64,000 bases of DNA from Flavobacterium taihuense. GTDB taxonomy: Bacteria > Bacteroidota > Bacteroidia > Flavobacteriales > Flavobacteriaceae. Positions 33,827 through 43,124 of this stretch are shown here, in pieces (position 1 is the stretch's first letter; the number at the start of each line of letters is the position of its first letter). The position numbers were made by a program, and so were the translations under genes. Under the pieces are notes generated by a model that searched no databases, had not been told where the DNA came from, and saw nothing but the letters and a program-made list of their open reading frames with translations. Where the stretch lies: positions 1-64,000 of the forward strand of contig NZ_JAHWYN010000008.1 in assembly GCF_019351435.1 (NCBI RefSeq), given 5' to 3'.

Positions 33827-35023
33827 ATGACAGAACAACAAACACAATCACCAATGAATCAAGACACTAACAAATATCCAGAAAAGATAACTCTTGTTCA
33901 TAGTGGGGATGATTATTTTTTGCGTGCGAGGAACATTATTTTAAATGCACAATCGGAGATTCACCTTCAAATGTATATTTTTGAAGTTGACACAACAGGC
34001 ATTGAAATTATAAATGCATTAAAAGAAGCTGCTCTGAGGAATGTAAAAATCTTTATTTTACTTGACGGTTATGGCTCCTATTCCTTTCCAAATGCAATCG
34101 TTAAAGAACTTATCTTACTAGGAATTAACATTCGATTCTTTTCTCCTTTTTTTTCTGGCAATAATTTTTATATCGGCCGAAGATTGCACCATAAAATAAT
34201 TGCAGCCGATGGTATTGTTGCACTTATTGGAGGTATCAACATTTCTAACAAGTATAGAGGAACGGTAAAAGAGAATCCTTGGCTTGATTATGCCATTCAG
34301 ATAGAGCATAGCGAAACAGCTATGCAACTTGTGCAATTGTGCAAAAACAGCTACTTTAAACATAAAAGAACACATAGAATACAATTACAACCTGTTAGTT
34401 ATTTGAATAGAAAAATGACCATTACCGTATTACAAAATGACTGGCTGAAAAGAAACAATGAAATCGCAAAAACTTACGTACAATCAATTCAAAGAGCACA
34501 AAAAGAAATCATTATCGTTGGGTGTTATTTTCTCCCTGGTCGAAGATTTACTAAAGTTTTAAAAAAAGCAGCCAAAAGAGGAGTCAAAATAAAACTCATT
34601 CTGTCCGGTATATCCGATATTCCTTTGATGCAAAAAGCTACCTGCCATTTGTATTCTTCCTTTCTTCAAAACAATATTGAATTGTATGAATGGAACACCT
34701 CTGTTTTGCATGGCAAAGTAGCTTTAGTCGACACCAAATGGGTCACTATTGGCTCTTTCAATTTGAACCATTTGAGCTCCTATGGAAGTATTGAGACCAA
34801 TGTTGGAATCGAGTCAGCAACATTCGCCAAAACTCTGGCAGCCAATTTAAACAATGTGATTTCTCAATGTGAAAAAATCACTTACGAAACTATTAAAAAA
34901 AAGAGCAACCGTTTTTCAATAGTTGCAAACTGGTTTTCATACCAATTTGTGCGAATGATATTGATAATCATAACTTATATTCCCTATAATAGGTTTATGA
35001 ACAAATACAGAGAAGAAAATTGA
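33827..35023 (+). CDS. Phospholipase D / cardiolipin synthase-like protein
   Basis: A 398-residue PLD-superfamily enzyme with two HKD motifs: HHKIIAADGIVALIGGIN near residue 121 and LHGKVALVDTKWVTIGSFN near residue 293, both with HxKxxxxD. It lacks the N-terminal membrane helices of ClsA but ends with one hydrophobic segment (ANWFSYQFVRMILIIITYIPY), so it may be peripheral and tail-anchored. Cardiolipin or phosphatidyl transfer at the inner membrane is the likely activity. Sits between the membrane hydrolase and the ATPase in one operon. Confidence 0.9.
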   Translation: MTEQQTQSPMNQDTNKYPEKITLVHSGDDYFLRARNIILNAQSEIHLQMYIFEVDTTGIEIINALKEAALRNVKIFILLDGYGSYSFPNAIVKELILLGINIRFFSPFFSGNNFYIGRRLHHKIIAADGIVALIGGINISNKYRGTVKENPWLDYAIQIEHSETAMQLVQLCKNSYFKHKRTHRIQLQPVSYLNRKMTITVLQNDWLKRNNEIAKTYVQSIQRAQKEIIIVGCYFLPGRRFTKVLKKAAKRGVKIKLILSGISDIPLMQKATCHLYSSFLQNNIELYEWNTSVLHGKVALVDTKWVTIGSFNLNHLSSYGSIETNVGIESATFAKTLAANLNNVISQCEKITYETIKKKSNRFSIVANWFSYQFVRMILIIITYIPYNRFMNKYREEN

Positions 35024-35045
35024 AAACTAAATTAAGTTATCTATT

Positions 35046-37616
35046 ATGAACTGGCATTTACTTCAACTATCAGAAATCGAGCAATTATTGAATTCCTCTC
35101 CAAAAGGTTTGGATAGCATTACAGCTAGTGAACTTTTATTAGGGAACGGGAAAAACCAGATTGCCGACCAAAAAAAGAAAACACCTTTTCAGATGTTTTT
35201 ACATCAGTTTACGGACTTTATGATCCTAGTTTTAATTGCTGCTGCAATAATTTCGGGTATTATAGGAGATTTGGTCGATACTATAATTATTTTGGCGATC
35301 ATCATGATCAATGCTGTTGTGGGATTTATTCAAGAATATAGGGCAGAAAAAGCGATGGAGGCATTAAAAAAAATAGCCGCAAATACGGCTCGTGTTTTAC
35401 GTGATGGAAAAACAATAGATATAGATGCTTCCGATTTAGTTCCTGGGGATGTTGTAGTGCTGGAAGCTGGAAATATCATTCCCGCAGACATACGTTTTTT
35501 GGAAGCTCATAAAATCAAAGTAGACGAATCGACACTTACGGGAGAATCTCATAATACCGAAAAAACAGCCGAAATACTTCCGGAGGGCAAATACGGTTTG
35601 GGAGACCGTACCAATATAGGATTCAAAGGAACCAACATTACCAATGGTCGAGCGCTAGCTTATGTAGTAGCAACTGGTATGAATACTGAATTGGGGCATA
35701 TTGCCAAAATGATTCAGCAAGAGGAAACGGCCACCCCTTTGCAAAAAAGACTTATTGCTTTTGGAAAAAGATTATCAATTGTCATACTACTAATTTGTAC
35801 GGTTATTTTTGTAATTGGCTGGTTGCGTGGAGGAGCTATTTTAGAAATGTTACTAACTTCCATTTCGCTTGCGGTTGCCGCTATTCCAGAGGCATTACCG
35901 GCGCTTGTTACTATTGCGCTTGCTGTTGGAGCCAAACGGTTGGTAAAAAACAAAGCACTGATCCGTAAACTCCCAGCTGTGGAAACATTAGGCTCCGTTA
36001 CCTACATTTGTACTGATAAGACTGGCACATTAACACTGAACAAAATGACAGTTCAGGAGACCTATGAAATCCCAATCACAAATGCTGATTTTGATTTCTT
36101 CAAAGAGAATTCCTTGCTCAATGCAATGGCACTGAACAATGATATTAAGATTGCCAAAGACAAAAAATGGCTAGGGGATTCTACTGAATTAGCCTTAGTA
36201 AAATATGCTTTTGACAAAAATATCAAAAAAAATACCCTAGAAAAAATACTGCCAAGGGTAGCCGAATTGCCTTTTGATTCTAGTCGAAAATGCATGACCA
36301 CATTACATCAAACAGAAAAAGGGATACTTGTCATTACCAAAGGTGCCGTAGATGAATTATTCGATAAACTGGATAAAAAGCAAAAAGCACTCATTCCTGA
36401 AATTGAACGCAAAGTAAATGAAATATCCGAGAAAGGGTTTCGGGTGTTGGGCTACGCAATAAAACTATTGCCCTTACTGCCAGAAAAATTAAATACCCAA
36501 GACATTGAAACCTCATTAACTTTAATTGGTTTTGCCGGAATGATTGATCCACCAAGAGAGGAGGCAAAACAAGCGGTTGCCGAGTGCAAACAAGCAGGAA
36601 TTGTTCCGGTAATGATTACTGGAGATCATCAGCTCACTGCAAAAGCCATTGCAAAACAATTAGGAATTATTACTTCTGACGAGGACTTGGTACTGAGCGG
36701 ATCTGAACTTTCTGCACTTACCCAAACTCAATTTGAAGTTATTGTAGAAAAAATACGTGTTTACGCACGTGTAAATCCTGAACAGAAACTTAAAATCATA
36801 AAGGCACTTCAGGATAAAAATCAATTTGTAGCCATGACGGGAGATGGTGTAAATGATGCACCTGCCCTTAAAAATGCTGATATTGGAATTGCAATGGGCA
36901 TTAACGGAACCGAGGTTTCCAAAGAAGCCGCACATATGATATTACTAGATGACAATTTTGCTACCATTGTAAAAGCTATTAGGCATGGACGAAGAATATT
37001 TGATAATATTCTGAAATTTATAAAATATACCATGACTTCAAATTCCGGAGAGATTTGGGCTATATTTTTAGCGCCCTTTTTAGGTTTACCAATACCCTTG
37101 CTAGCCATACATATACTTTGGATAAACCTTGTTACAGATGGTTTACCCGGGCTGGCACTTGTCTCAGAGGCATCTGAAACGAATAGCATGAATCGCCCAC
37201 CAAGAAATCCAAAGGAAAACATCTTTTCTGGAGGAATGGCAATACACATTTTATGGGTCGGTTTTTTAATGGGGGCTGTCACTCTAGGAATGCAAGCATG
37301 GGCAATGCAAAACAATAATCATTGGCAAACAATGGCTTTTACCGTATTATGCCTGAGCCAAATGGGACACGTCATGGCAATTCGTTCCGAAAGAGAGTCT
37401 GTTTTTAAAATAGGATTCCTTTCAAACAAGCCTCTATTGGGAGCTATTCTATTGACATTTGGATTACAAATGATGATTGTATATACTCCTTTTTTTAATA
37501 AAACTTTTAGAACACAACCATTAACACTAAATGAACTGCTTATCACTTTTGCCGTTTCTAGTATTATCTTTTGTGCTGTAGAAATTGAAAAATGGTTTAA
37601 AAGGAAGTGGAAATAA
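35046..37616 (+). CDS. Cation-translocating P-type ATPase (Ca2+-type)
   Basis: An 856-residue P2-type ATPase similar in plan to the 28671 protein, but not a close copy. ESTLTGESHNTEKT is the actuator motif, PEALPALVT the M4 motif, CTDKTGTLTLNKM the phosphorylation site at about residue 324, and TGDGVNDAPALKNADIGIAMG the hinge. LGLPIPLLAIHILWINLVTDGLPGLAL is the M5-M6 transport region. Ca2+ or Mn2+ export is most likely. It is the last gene of the hydrolase-PLD-ATPase operon and converges on the cyclase gene 15 bases away. Confidence 0.93.
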   Translation: MNWHLLQLSEIEQLLNSSPKGLDSITASELLLGNGKNQIADQKKKTPFQMFLHQFTDFMILVLIAAAIISGIIGDLVDTIIILAIIMINAVVGFIQEYRAEKAMEALKKIAANTARVLRDGKTIDIDASDLVPGDVVVLEAGNIIPADIRFLEAHKIKVDESTLTGESHNTEKTAEILPEGKYGLGDRTNIGFKGTNITNGRALAYVVATGMNTELGHIAKMIQQEETATPLQKRLIAFGKRLSIVILLICTVIFVIGWLRGGAILEMLLTSISLAVAAIPEALPALVTIALAVGAKRLVKNKALIRKLPAVETLGSVTYICTDKTGTLTLNKMTVQETYEIPITNADFDFFKENSLLNAMALNNDIKIAKDKKWLGDSTELALVKYAFDKNIKKNTLEKILPRVAELPFDSSRKCMTTLHQTEKGILVITKGAVDELFDKLDKKQKALIPEIERKVNEISEKGFRVLGYAIKLLPLLPEKLNTQDIETSLTLIGFAGMIDPPREEAKQAVAECKQAGIVPVMITGDHQLTAKAIAKQLGIITSDEDLVLSGSELSALTQTQFEVIVEKIRVYARVNPEQKLKIIKALQDKNQFVAMTGDGVNDAPALKNADIGIAMGINGTEVSKEAAHMILLDDNFATIVKAIRHGRRIFDNILKFIKYTMTSNSGEIWAIFLAPFLGLPIPLLAIHILWINLVTDGLPGLALVSEASETNSMNRPPRNPKENIFSGGMAIHILWVGFLMGAVTLGMQAWAMQNNNHWQTMAFTVLCLSQMGHVMAIRSERESVFKIGFLSNKPLLGAILLTFGLQMMIVYTPFFNKTFRTQPLTLNELLITFAVSSIIFCAVEIEKWFKRKWK

Positions 37617-37631
37617 AAACGTATTAAACCC

Positions 37632-39467
37632 TTACACTACTTTTGAATTGTTCACAAAATACATTTTCATCATTCCCCTATTTTTTACATCAACCTCTCC
37701 CCTATATTCACATTCGAAAAAATCTTTGATGAACTGATAGGTGTTTTCGGAAATATTAATTTTTCCCGGAATTGAATTGGTTTCCATTCTCGAGGCAATA
37801 TTTACGGTGTCTCCCCAAATGTCATAAGCAAATTTCTTAGTCCCTACTACACCCGCAACTACAGGACCTGTATTGATTCCTATTCGAATTTTAAAACGGG
37901 TTTGTTGGAGCGGATTATTTATATATGATTCAGTAACAAAATCTAAAATTTCCTGTGCTGCATTTATCATTTTGTGCGCATGATCATCGGTTTCAAAAGG
38001 CAATCCACCTGCACACATATAAGAATCACCAGAAGTCTTTATTTTCTCCAAATCAAATTTTTCAATTATAGCATCAAATTTTGAAAAATAATAATCGATA
38101 CTTTCCACCAAATTTTCTGGAGCTAAATTTTCGGAATATTGTGTAAACCCTTCAAAATCGGTAAATAAAACCGTAACCGATTCGAATCTTTTAGCAACTA
38201 CTTTTCCGCTTTCTTTTAATTCTAGTGCTGTTTCTTCAGGAAGAATATTCAAAAGTAAAGTATCTGATCGCTTTCTTTCCGCTTCGATAATGATATTCGT
38301 TTTCTTTATAAAGCGATATCTTCTGAATAAGCCGACAGCCAGAAAAAAAACCAAGACCAATGAAACTATGGAAGAAATAGCAATTATTTTTTGGGTGCGT
38401 TTTTGTTGAATCATCAAATCGACTTCTGCCTGCTTCTTTGAAACCTCAAAATTAGTCCTCAAATTGCCCATTTTCTCGACCTCTTCAAGGTTTTTGACGC
38501 TGTCACGATAGGTAATGTATTTTTTATAATAGATAAATGATTCTGGTATGTTTCCTACTTGTTGAAACAATTCAGAAAGCATCAAACTTGATTTTTGAAC
38601 TTGATCTTTCAATCCTTGCTTTTGCGCAATGTCTAAACTCCTTTTTGCATAGTCAAGAGCAGTTCCCCATTCTTTTCGCTTAAAATAAATATCAGACATG
38701 TAAAGAAGATAATCGGATATACCATAGTAATCCTCCTGCTTTTCTAGGATTGAAATGGCTTCACTTATGTTTTTGATTGCCAATACATCATTCCCTTTTT
38801 TAGCAAAGACCATTCCTTTATTCCCCAAAGTATAGGCAATACCCGTAAGATAATTTTCATTTTTGAATATTTCCCCAGCCTCATTAAAGTAATTTAGGGC
38901 CAAATTGAATTTTAGATTTTTGGAATATTCATCCCCTGCATTTAGTAAAGCTGTTGCCAATGAAAGCCGATTTGTTGTTTTTCTTAAAATTTTAATAGCT
39001 TTGTCATAATACAACTCTGCATTCTCTTTACTCCCCATAGTGGAATACACGTCGGCAATACACATATAAGACATTCCTTCACCTGAAACATACTGTGCTT
39101 TAGCTGCTGCATCTATACTCTTGAAATAAGAATCTAGAGCGATATTAAAATTCCCAATAATTCTGTTTTTATTCCCTTTTTGGCTGTATCCTCTATACAA
39201 GTACAAATAGTTCTTTTCGGCTTTGGATAAAGCGATTAGTTCCTCAGCATATTTTAATGACAATTCAAGGTTATTACTTTCATTAAAGGACAAATTCCGT
39301 AACAATTCCATTTTTTTAGAATTATTAAGTTTTTTTGTTTTGTAAATTTTCACAAGACTATCCGCTACTTTTTGATCCTGAGCAAAAATAACAAATTGCT
39401 GAAAAAAAAGGAGCATTAAATAAATTACGATATCATTGGAAAAACTAAATAATCTTTTTACTATCAT
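37632..39467 (-). CDS. Adenylate cyclase with TPR sensor region
   Basis: A 611-residue protein: signal or first membrane segment (VIYLMLLFFQQFVIFAQ), a periplasmic run of TPR-like helices to about residue 350 (YLYRGYSQKGNKNRIIGNFNIALDSYFKS and following), one transmembrane helix about 358-380 (IIAISSIVSLVLVFFLAVGLF), then a class III cyclase domain. VTVLFTDFEGFTQYSENL supplies the first metal aspartate, KIKTSGDSYMCAGG the purine-selecting Lys and second Asp, and FAYDIWGDTVNIASRMET the Asp and the Asn/Arg pair. Lys and Asp at these two positions indicate ATP, so cAMP. The upstream unknown gene overlaps it by four bases (ATGA). Confidence 0.92.
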   Translation of the reverse strand: MIVKRLFSFSNDIVIYLMLLFFQQFVIFAQDQKVADSLVKIYKTKKLNNSKKMELLRNLSFNESNNLELSLKYAEELIALSKAEKNYLYLYRGYSQKGNKNRIIGNFNIALDSYFKSIDAAAKAQYVSGEGMSYMCIADVYSTMGSKENAELYYDKAIKILRKTTNRLSLATALLNAGDEYSKNLKFNLALNYFNEAGEIFKNENYLTGIAYTLGNKGMVFAKKGNDVLAIKNISEAISILEKQEDYYGISDYLLYMSDIYFKRKEWGTALDYAKRSLDIAQKQGLKDQVQKSSLMLSELFQQVGNIPESFIYYKKYITYRDSVKNLEEVEKMGNLRTNFEVSKKQAEVDLMIQQKRTQKIIAISSIVSLVLVFFLAVGLFRRYRFIKKTNIIIEAERKRSDTLLLNILPEETALELKESGKVVAKRFESVTVLFTDFEGFTQYSENLAPENLVESIDYYFSKFDAIIEKFDLEKIKTSGDSYMCAGGLPFETDDHAHKMINAAQEILDFVTESYINNPLQQTRFKIRIGINTGPVVAGVVGTKKFAYDIWGDTVNIASRMETNSIPGKINISENTYQFIKDFFECEYRGEVDVKNRGMMKMYFVNNSKVV

Positions 39468-39997
39468 GGATTTCCCATTAATTTTGGATCAATATGAAAA
39501 CTTTTTTTTTGTAAGTCGTTATTATAAACACTACAATTCATTGTGTATATATCTTCTTTGTTTATCAATCTTAAATCCTCTTTGACTCTCGCTTCGACAA
39601 TACTATTTATACCTCCACTTCCCATAATCGTTGTATCGTGAAAAAAATCAACATCGTTGGGGTCTTTACCTTTTGAATGATATACAATACTGTCAATGGC
39701 AATCGAAAACTCTTTATCATTAGATTTACCAATCCATTTAACATTTTTATGAAGATAAACATGAGATACAAAATCGATTACTTTGCTATCATTTGTTTTC
39801 CCATAATTGTTATCAGTCAATTTACAATAACTATCAACTATGCTATGTTCAGGTTCTTTAGGTGGTATAATTGTGCCCAAATAATCGTAAAGTTTTTTGG
39901 CTTTAACCTCTAATGTGATTTTTACTTTTCCTCCATTAGATAAACGTATTTTTAAAAATCCTTTTTCTGTCAGGTAAAATTTTAGTTTTCTGTCCAT
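39464..39997 (-). CDS. Unknown protein, cyclase-linked paralog 1
   Basis: A 177-residue cytoplasmic protein, unrecognised. The N-terminus (MDRKLKFYLTEKGFLKIRLSNGGKVKITLEVKAKKLYDYL) is strand-rich. A core FVSHVYLHKNVKWIGKSNDKEFSIAIDSIVYHSKG, then IMGSGGINSIVEARVKEDL and a closing DPKLMGNP are shared with the next paralog upstream. No signal, transmembrane segment or catalytic motif. Its stop overlaps the adenylate cyclase start (ATGA), so the two are co-translated; it could be a modulator or partner of the cyclase, which is an inference from position only. Confidence 0.65.
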   Translation of the reverse strand: MDRKLKFYLTEKGFLKIRLSNGGKVKITLEVKAKKLYDYLGTIIPPKEPEHSIVDSYCKLTDNNYGKTNDSKVIDFVSHVYLHKNVKWIGKSNDKEFSIAIDSIVYHSKGKDPNDVDFFHDTTIMGSGGINSIVEARVKEDLRLINKEDIYTMNCSVYNNDLQKKSFHIDPKLMGNP

Positions 39998-40134
39998 TGC
40001 AATTTATTATTTCAGGTTTATAAATATTTATTAACCATAAAAGTTATAATAAATTGAAAAATGGCAGATTCTTTGGGAGAAACAACTTTTAATTATATTA
40101 AAAATTCAGATCTAAAATTTAAAATTACAAACTA

Positions 40135-40563
40135 TTATGGATTTGCTATCAACTTAGGATCTATTAAATAGGACTTAGCTATATTGTTATAATGAACACT
40201 AAACTCTATTTTATAGACATTTAGTGTTTTGGCCATTTCGATTTGATCTTTAATTGTTGCCACAACCTTACTATTACAACCTCCAGTACCTAAAATTGTA
40301 ACATCATCTTCCAGAAAGCACTTGTCATTAGGATCATTCAAATCAAAGTCGTAAACAATTCTATCAATAGCAATAGAATAACGATTATCACTAGTTGAAC
40401 CTATCCATTCTACATTGTGACCAAGATATACGTTGGATAAAAAATCTTGTACTTTTCCATTTTCAGAAACTCCATCATTATCATCAGATAAAGTAGTCAT
40501 GGTATCAATTTCTTCTTGGGATGGATTAGACATTTGATAGAGACTATTGGCATCAACAGTCAA
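40135..40563 (-). CDS. Unknown protein, cyclase-linked paralog 2 (start uncertain)
   Basis: A 142-residue homolog of the preceding protein, sharing FLSNVYLGHNVEWIGSTSDNRYSIAIDRIVYD, ILGTGGCNSKVVATIKDQ and IDPKLIANP. The open frame begins at a TTG codon. Extending upstream in frame gives I-V, then an amber TAG (40570-40572), then M-S-K-N-V from an ATG at 40585-40587. The paralog aligns across this point (KITLEVKAKKLY versus IVLTVDANSLY), so the true start should be that ATG, and the gene may be interrupted by the stop. Alternatives are translation from TTG or readthrough. A 137-base gap separates it from the next gene. Confidence 0.5.
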   Translation of the reverse strand: MTVDANSLYQMSNPSQEEIDTMTTLSDDNDGVSENGKVQDFLSNVYLGHNVEWIGSTSDNRYSIAIDRIVYDFDLNDPNDKCFLEDDVTILGTGGCNSKVVATIKDQIEMAKTLNVYKIEFSVHYNNIAKSYLIDPKLIANP

Positions 40564-40587
40564 AACTATCTAAACATTTTTACTCAT

Positions 40588-40897
40588 AAATTTTAGATTT
40601 AAAAGATTAATTAATTCCAATAAAATTTATAGGTTAAAAAGCAGACTGGGAAAGTAAAAATCAAATTATATTACATTTAATCAAAGCATTAACCAAATTT
40701 AATGCTTTTAAAATTAAAAATTAACAAATAACAAGAAAACATAAACACAAAAGACCTAAAAATAGTATTTGTAAAAAATAAATAAAAAATAAGAATCAAA
40801 AAGAAGCATTTTTCTTAAATTTACAACAATAACTAATTGTATTTGAATACTGTACACATATTTCTACACTAAGTCCTCTATTAAAACCAAAGAAAAT
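40588..40897. other. Gene-free AT-rich spacer
   Basis: About 310 bases between divergent genes. It is extremely AT-rich and contains the promoters of the minus-strand paralog and the YitT gene. No hairpin or repeat is obvious. Confidence 0.5.
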
Positions 40898-41785
40898 ATG
40901 AAATTCAACCAAGAACCTATAGACTGGAAAGAAATATTCGAACTGAAAAATATTATTCTCAATTTGGTTGGAGTGGCTTTAATCATATTGGCTTTAAAAG
41001 GCTTTATGATTCCCAATAAATTTTTGGATGGTGGAGTCATCGGAGCTTCCATACTCATTCATGAAATTTCACATATCCCCTTTGGAATATTAGTTCTCGT
41101 TTTGAATATTCCTTTTTTGTTTATTGGGAAAAATGTTTTGGGCAAAACTTTTGCTATACAAAGTTTAATTACCTTTCTAATGATAGCAGGCAGCATGACA
41201 TTTATCGACATTCAACCTGTAACCTCCGATCGTTTGCTGATCGCTTTATTTGGAGGATGCCTGATAGGAATGGGAATGGGCTTTGTTATTCGAAGTGGTG
41301 CCGCCGCAGATGGTATAGAAATCCTCGCCCTATTTACCACCCGAAAAATTGGTCTTAACGTATCAGAAGTCATATTCGGAATCAACTCAACTCTTTTTCT
41401 TTGTGCCGCATGGTCTTTCGGTATAAGTACCGCTTTATACTCAATAGTTACCTATTTTTCTGCAATAAAATCGCTTGACTATATTGCCAATGGTATAGAA
41501 CAATACACTTCTTTGCATATCATTTCATCAAAAAGTGAGGCTATAAAATCACTAATTGTACAGCAATTTGGCAAAGGGATTACAGTTATAAAAGGTGAAA
41601 GAGGCTATCTACCTCATGCCTTCCACGAAAAAACAGATTGTGACATTATAATAACAGTTGTGACCCGTTTAGAATTGCTAAGGATAAAAGAAGAAGTTAG
41701 TCAATTGGATCCGCATGCTTTTATGTACATTCAATACATCAAAGAAGCAAGGGGTGGTATTTTAAGAAACAAGTCTAAGCATTAG
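40898..41785 (+). CDS. YitT-family membrane protein
   Basis: A 295-residue protein of the YitT/DUF161-DUF2179 family. Five or six hydrophobic helices (IILNLVGVALIILALKGFMIP, GGVIGASILIHEISHIPFGILVLVLNIPFLFIG, GCLIGMGMGFVIRSGAAADGIEIL) are followed by a cytoplasmic C-terminal DUF2179 domain at about residues 205-290 (HIISSKSEAIKSLIVQQFGKGITVIKGERGY, then VTRLELLRIKEEVSQLDPHAFMYI). Function unknown. The HD-domain gene begins three bases after its stop, suggesting a functional unit. Confidence 0.93.
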   Translation: MKFNQEPIDWKEIFELKNIILNLVGVALIILALKGFMIPNKFLDGGVIGASILIHEISHIPFGILVLVLNIPFLFIGKNVLGKTFAIQSLITFLMIAGSMTFIDIQPVTSDRLLIALFGGCLIGMGMGFVIRSGAAADGIEILALFTTRKIGLNVSEVIFGINSTLFLCAAWSFGISTALYSIVTYFSAIKSLDYIANGIEQYTSLHIISSKSEAIKSLIVQQFGKGITVIKGERGYLPHAFHEKTDCDIIITVVTRLELLRIKEEVSQLDPHAFMYIQYIKEARGGILRNKSKH

Positions 41786-41788
41786 AGT

Positions 41789-42379
41789 ATGAAAAACTGG
41801 GATTTATTGTGCCATACCGTTATGAATTCTTTAAAAGAGAACTTAGCTACTTTTTTAACCTATCATGATTGGAAACATACGGAACATGTTATCCAAATGG
41901 CCGAATTTATAGCTCATAAAGAAAACATGTCCGACGAAGATATAGTATTAATAAAAACAGCTGCACTATTTCATGACGCTGGATTTATCAATTCCAGTTC
42001 TGACGGACACGAAGAAGCAAGCATACAACTGGCTCAAGATAAATTACCTGAGTTTGGGTATATTAAAAATGAAATTGAAATCATTGCAGGAATGATTCGG
42101 GCAACCTCTATTCCGCAAGAGCCCAAAACAAAATTAGAATGCATACTGGCCGACGCTGACTTAGAATATCTCGGTACCGATAATTTTGAACGAATCGGAA
42201 CCAATCTATATTTAGAAATCAAACATACAAATCCAAATCTAAGCACTACAGAATGGAATGAAATTCAAATTAAATTTCTTCAAAAACACAAATACCACAC
42301 TTCATACTGTATTCAATTCAGAAACCCTTTAAAACTAAAAAACCTTAGTATTCTTATAGAGCAAAAAAACGAAAGGTAG
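41789..42379 (+). CDS. HD-domain phosphohydrolase
   Basis: A 196-residue HD-superfamily protein: YHDWKHTEHVIQMAEFIAHKENMSDEDIVLIKTAALFHDAGF gives the H...HD metal-binding set, and ILADADLEYLGTDNFE supplies the final conserved Asp. Such proteins hydrolyse phosphate bonds of nucleotides or cyclic nucleotides. No membrane segment; the close coupling to YitT is the only context. Substrate unknown. Confidence 0.9.
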   Translation: MKNWDLLCHTVMNSLKENLATFLTYHDWKHTEHVIQMAEFIAHKENMSDEDIVLIKTAALFHDAGFINSSSDGHEEASIQLAQDKLPEFGYIKNEIEIIAGMIRATSIPQEPKTKLECILADADLEYLGTDNFERIGTNLYLEIKHTNPNLSTTEWNEIQIKFLQKHKYHTSYCIQFRNPLKLKNLSILIEQKNER

Positions 42380-42546
42380 CTTTGCAAAAAACAAATTAAA
42401 CTCTATTCTATCTATTATTTTTTCGTCGTAAATTGTTTTTATCCTCTATATTTACCTTTCTAATGACGCTAAATAGCCATTTTAGCATTTCCCAATCATT
42501 TCCCAAAGCTTATTAAATTAAAAAAAAAACTGAAATCCAAATTATT

Positions 42547-43011
42547 ATGGAAGAACTAAAAAAACTATTAATTGCGTTAGAAAGTAAAATCCCAAATCAA
42601 GAGATACTAAGTCCTTTGGTATCCAAATCTTCAGTAGGTTGGCATATTGAGCATGCATTACTAACGATGAACTTAGTCATTGAATCTATTCAAAAATCAA
42701 AGCCGGAGCATTACAAAAGAACATTTAACTTCAATCGTTTTCTGGTTTTCACATTAAATAAAATTCCAAGAGGAAGGGTGAGAGCGCCAAAAGCGGTTCA
42801 ACCAAATCAGGATTTTAATTCTGATTCATTGAAAAATCATCTTGAAAAAGGAAAAAAAAATCTGAATAAACTGAGTACTCTTAACGCTAATAACTATTTT
42901 GAACATCCGTTTATGGGGCACTTAAAATTGAAATCCACTATTAAATTCATTAAAATACATACTAACCACCATATTAAGATTATAGATGATATTATTGAAA
43001 GTAAAATTTAA
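42547..43011 (+). CDS. DinB-like (DUF1569 type) protein
   Basis: A 154-residue four-helix protein. SVGWHIEHALLTMNLVIES supplies one histidine pair and IKIHTNHHIKIIDDIIES the second (HTxHH), matching the metal-binding histidines of DinB-fold proteins. Members bind a divalent metal and include thiol transferases; the role here is unknown. No signal peptide. It lies alone between the HD gene and the quinone reductase gene. Confidence 0.75.
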   Translation: MEELKKLLIALESKIPNQEILSPLVSKSSVGWHIEHALLTMNLVIESIQKSKPEHYKRTFNFNRFLVFTLNKIPRGRVRAPKAVQPNQDFNSDSLKNHLEKGKKNLNKLSTLNANNYFEHPFMGHLKLKSTIKFIKIHTNHHIKIIDDIIESKI

Positions 43012-43124
43012 AGGATTAAACATTAAAACAATTGTCGTTTCTTTACAAATGATCAATGTTTTAAAAGACAAATACTAAACTATTACTTTAATAAAAAGAT
43101 GCCATATAATTAATTTAAAGATAA

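Noticed and set aside
36821..37315. Minus-strand 164-residue ORF inside the second P-type ATPase
   Set aside because: It is antisense to conserved transport and hinge motifs and is explained by that gene.
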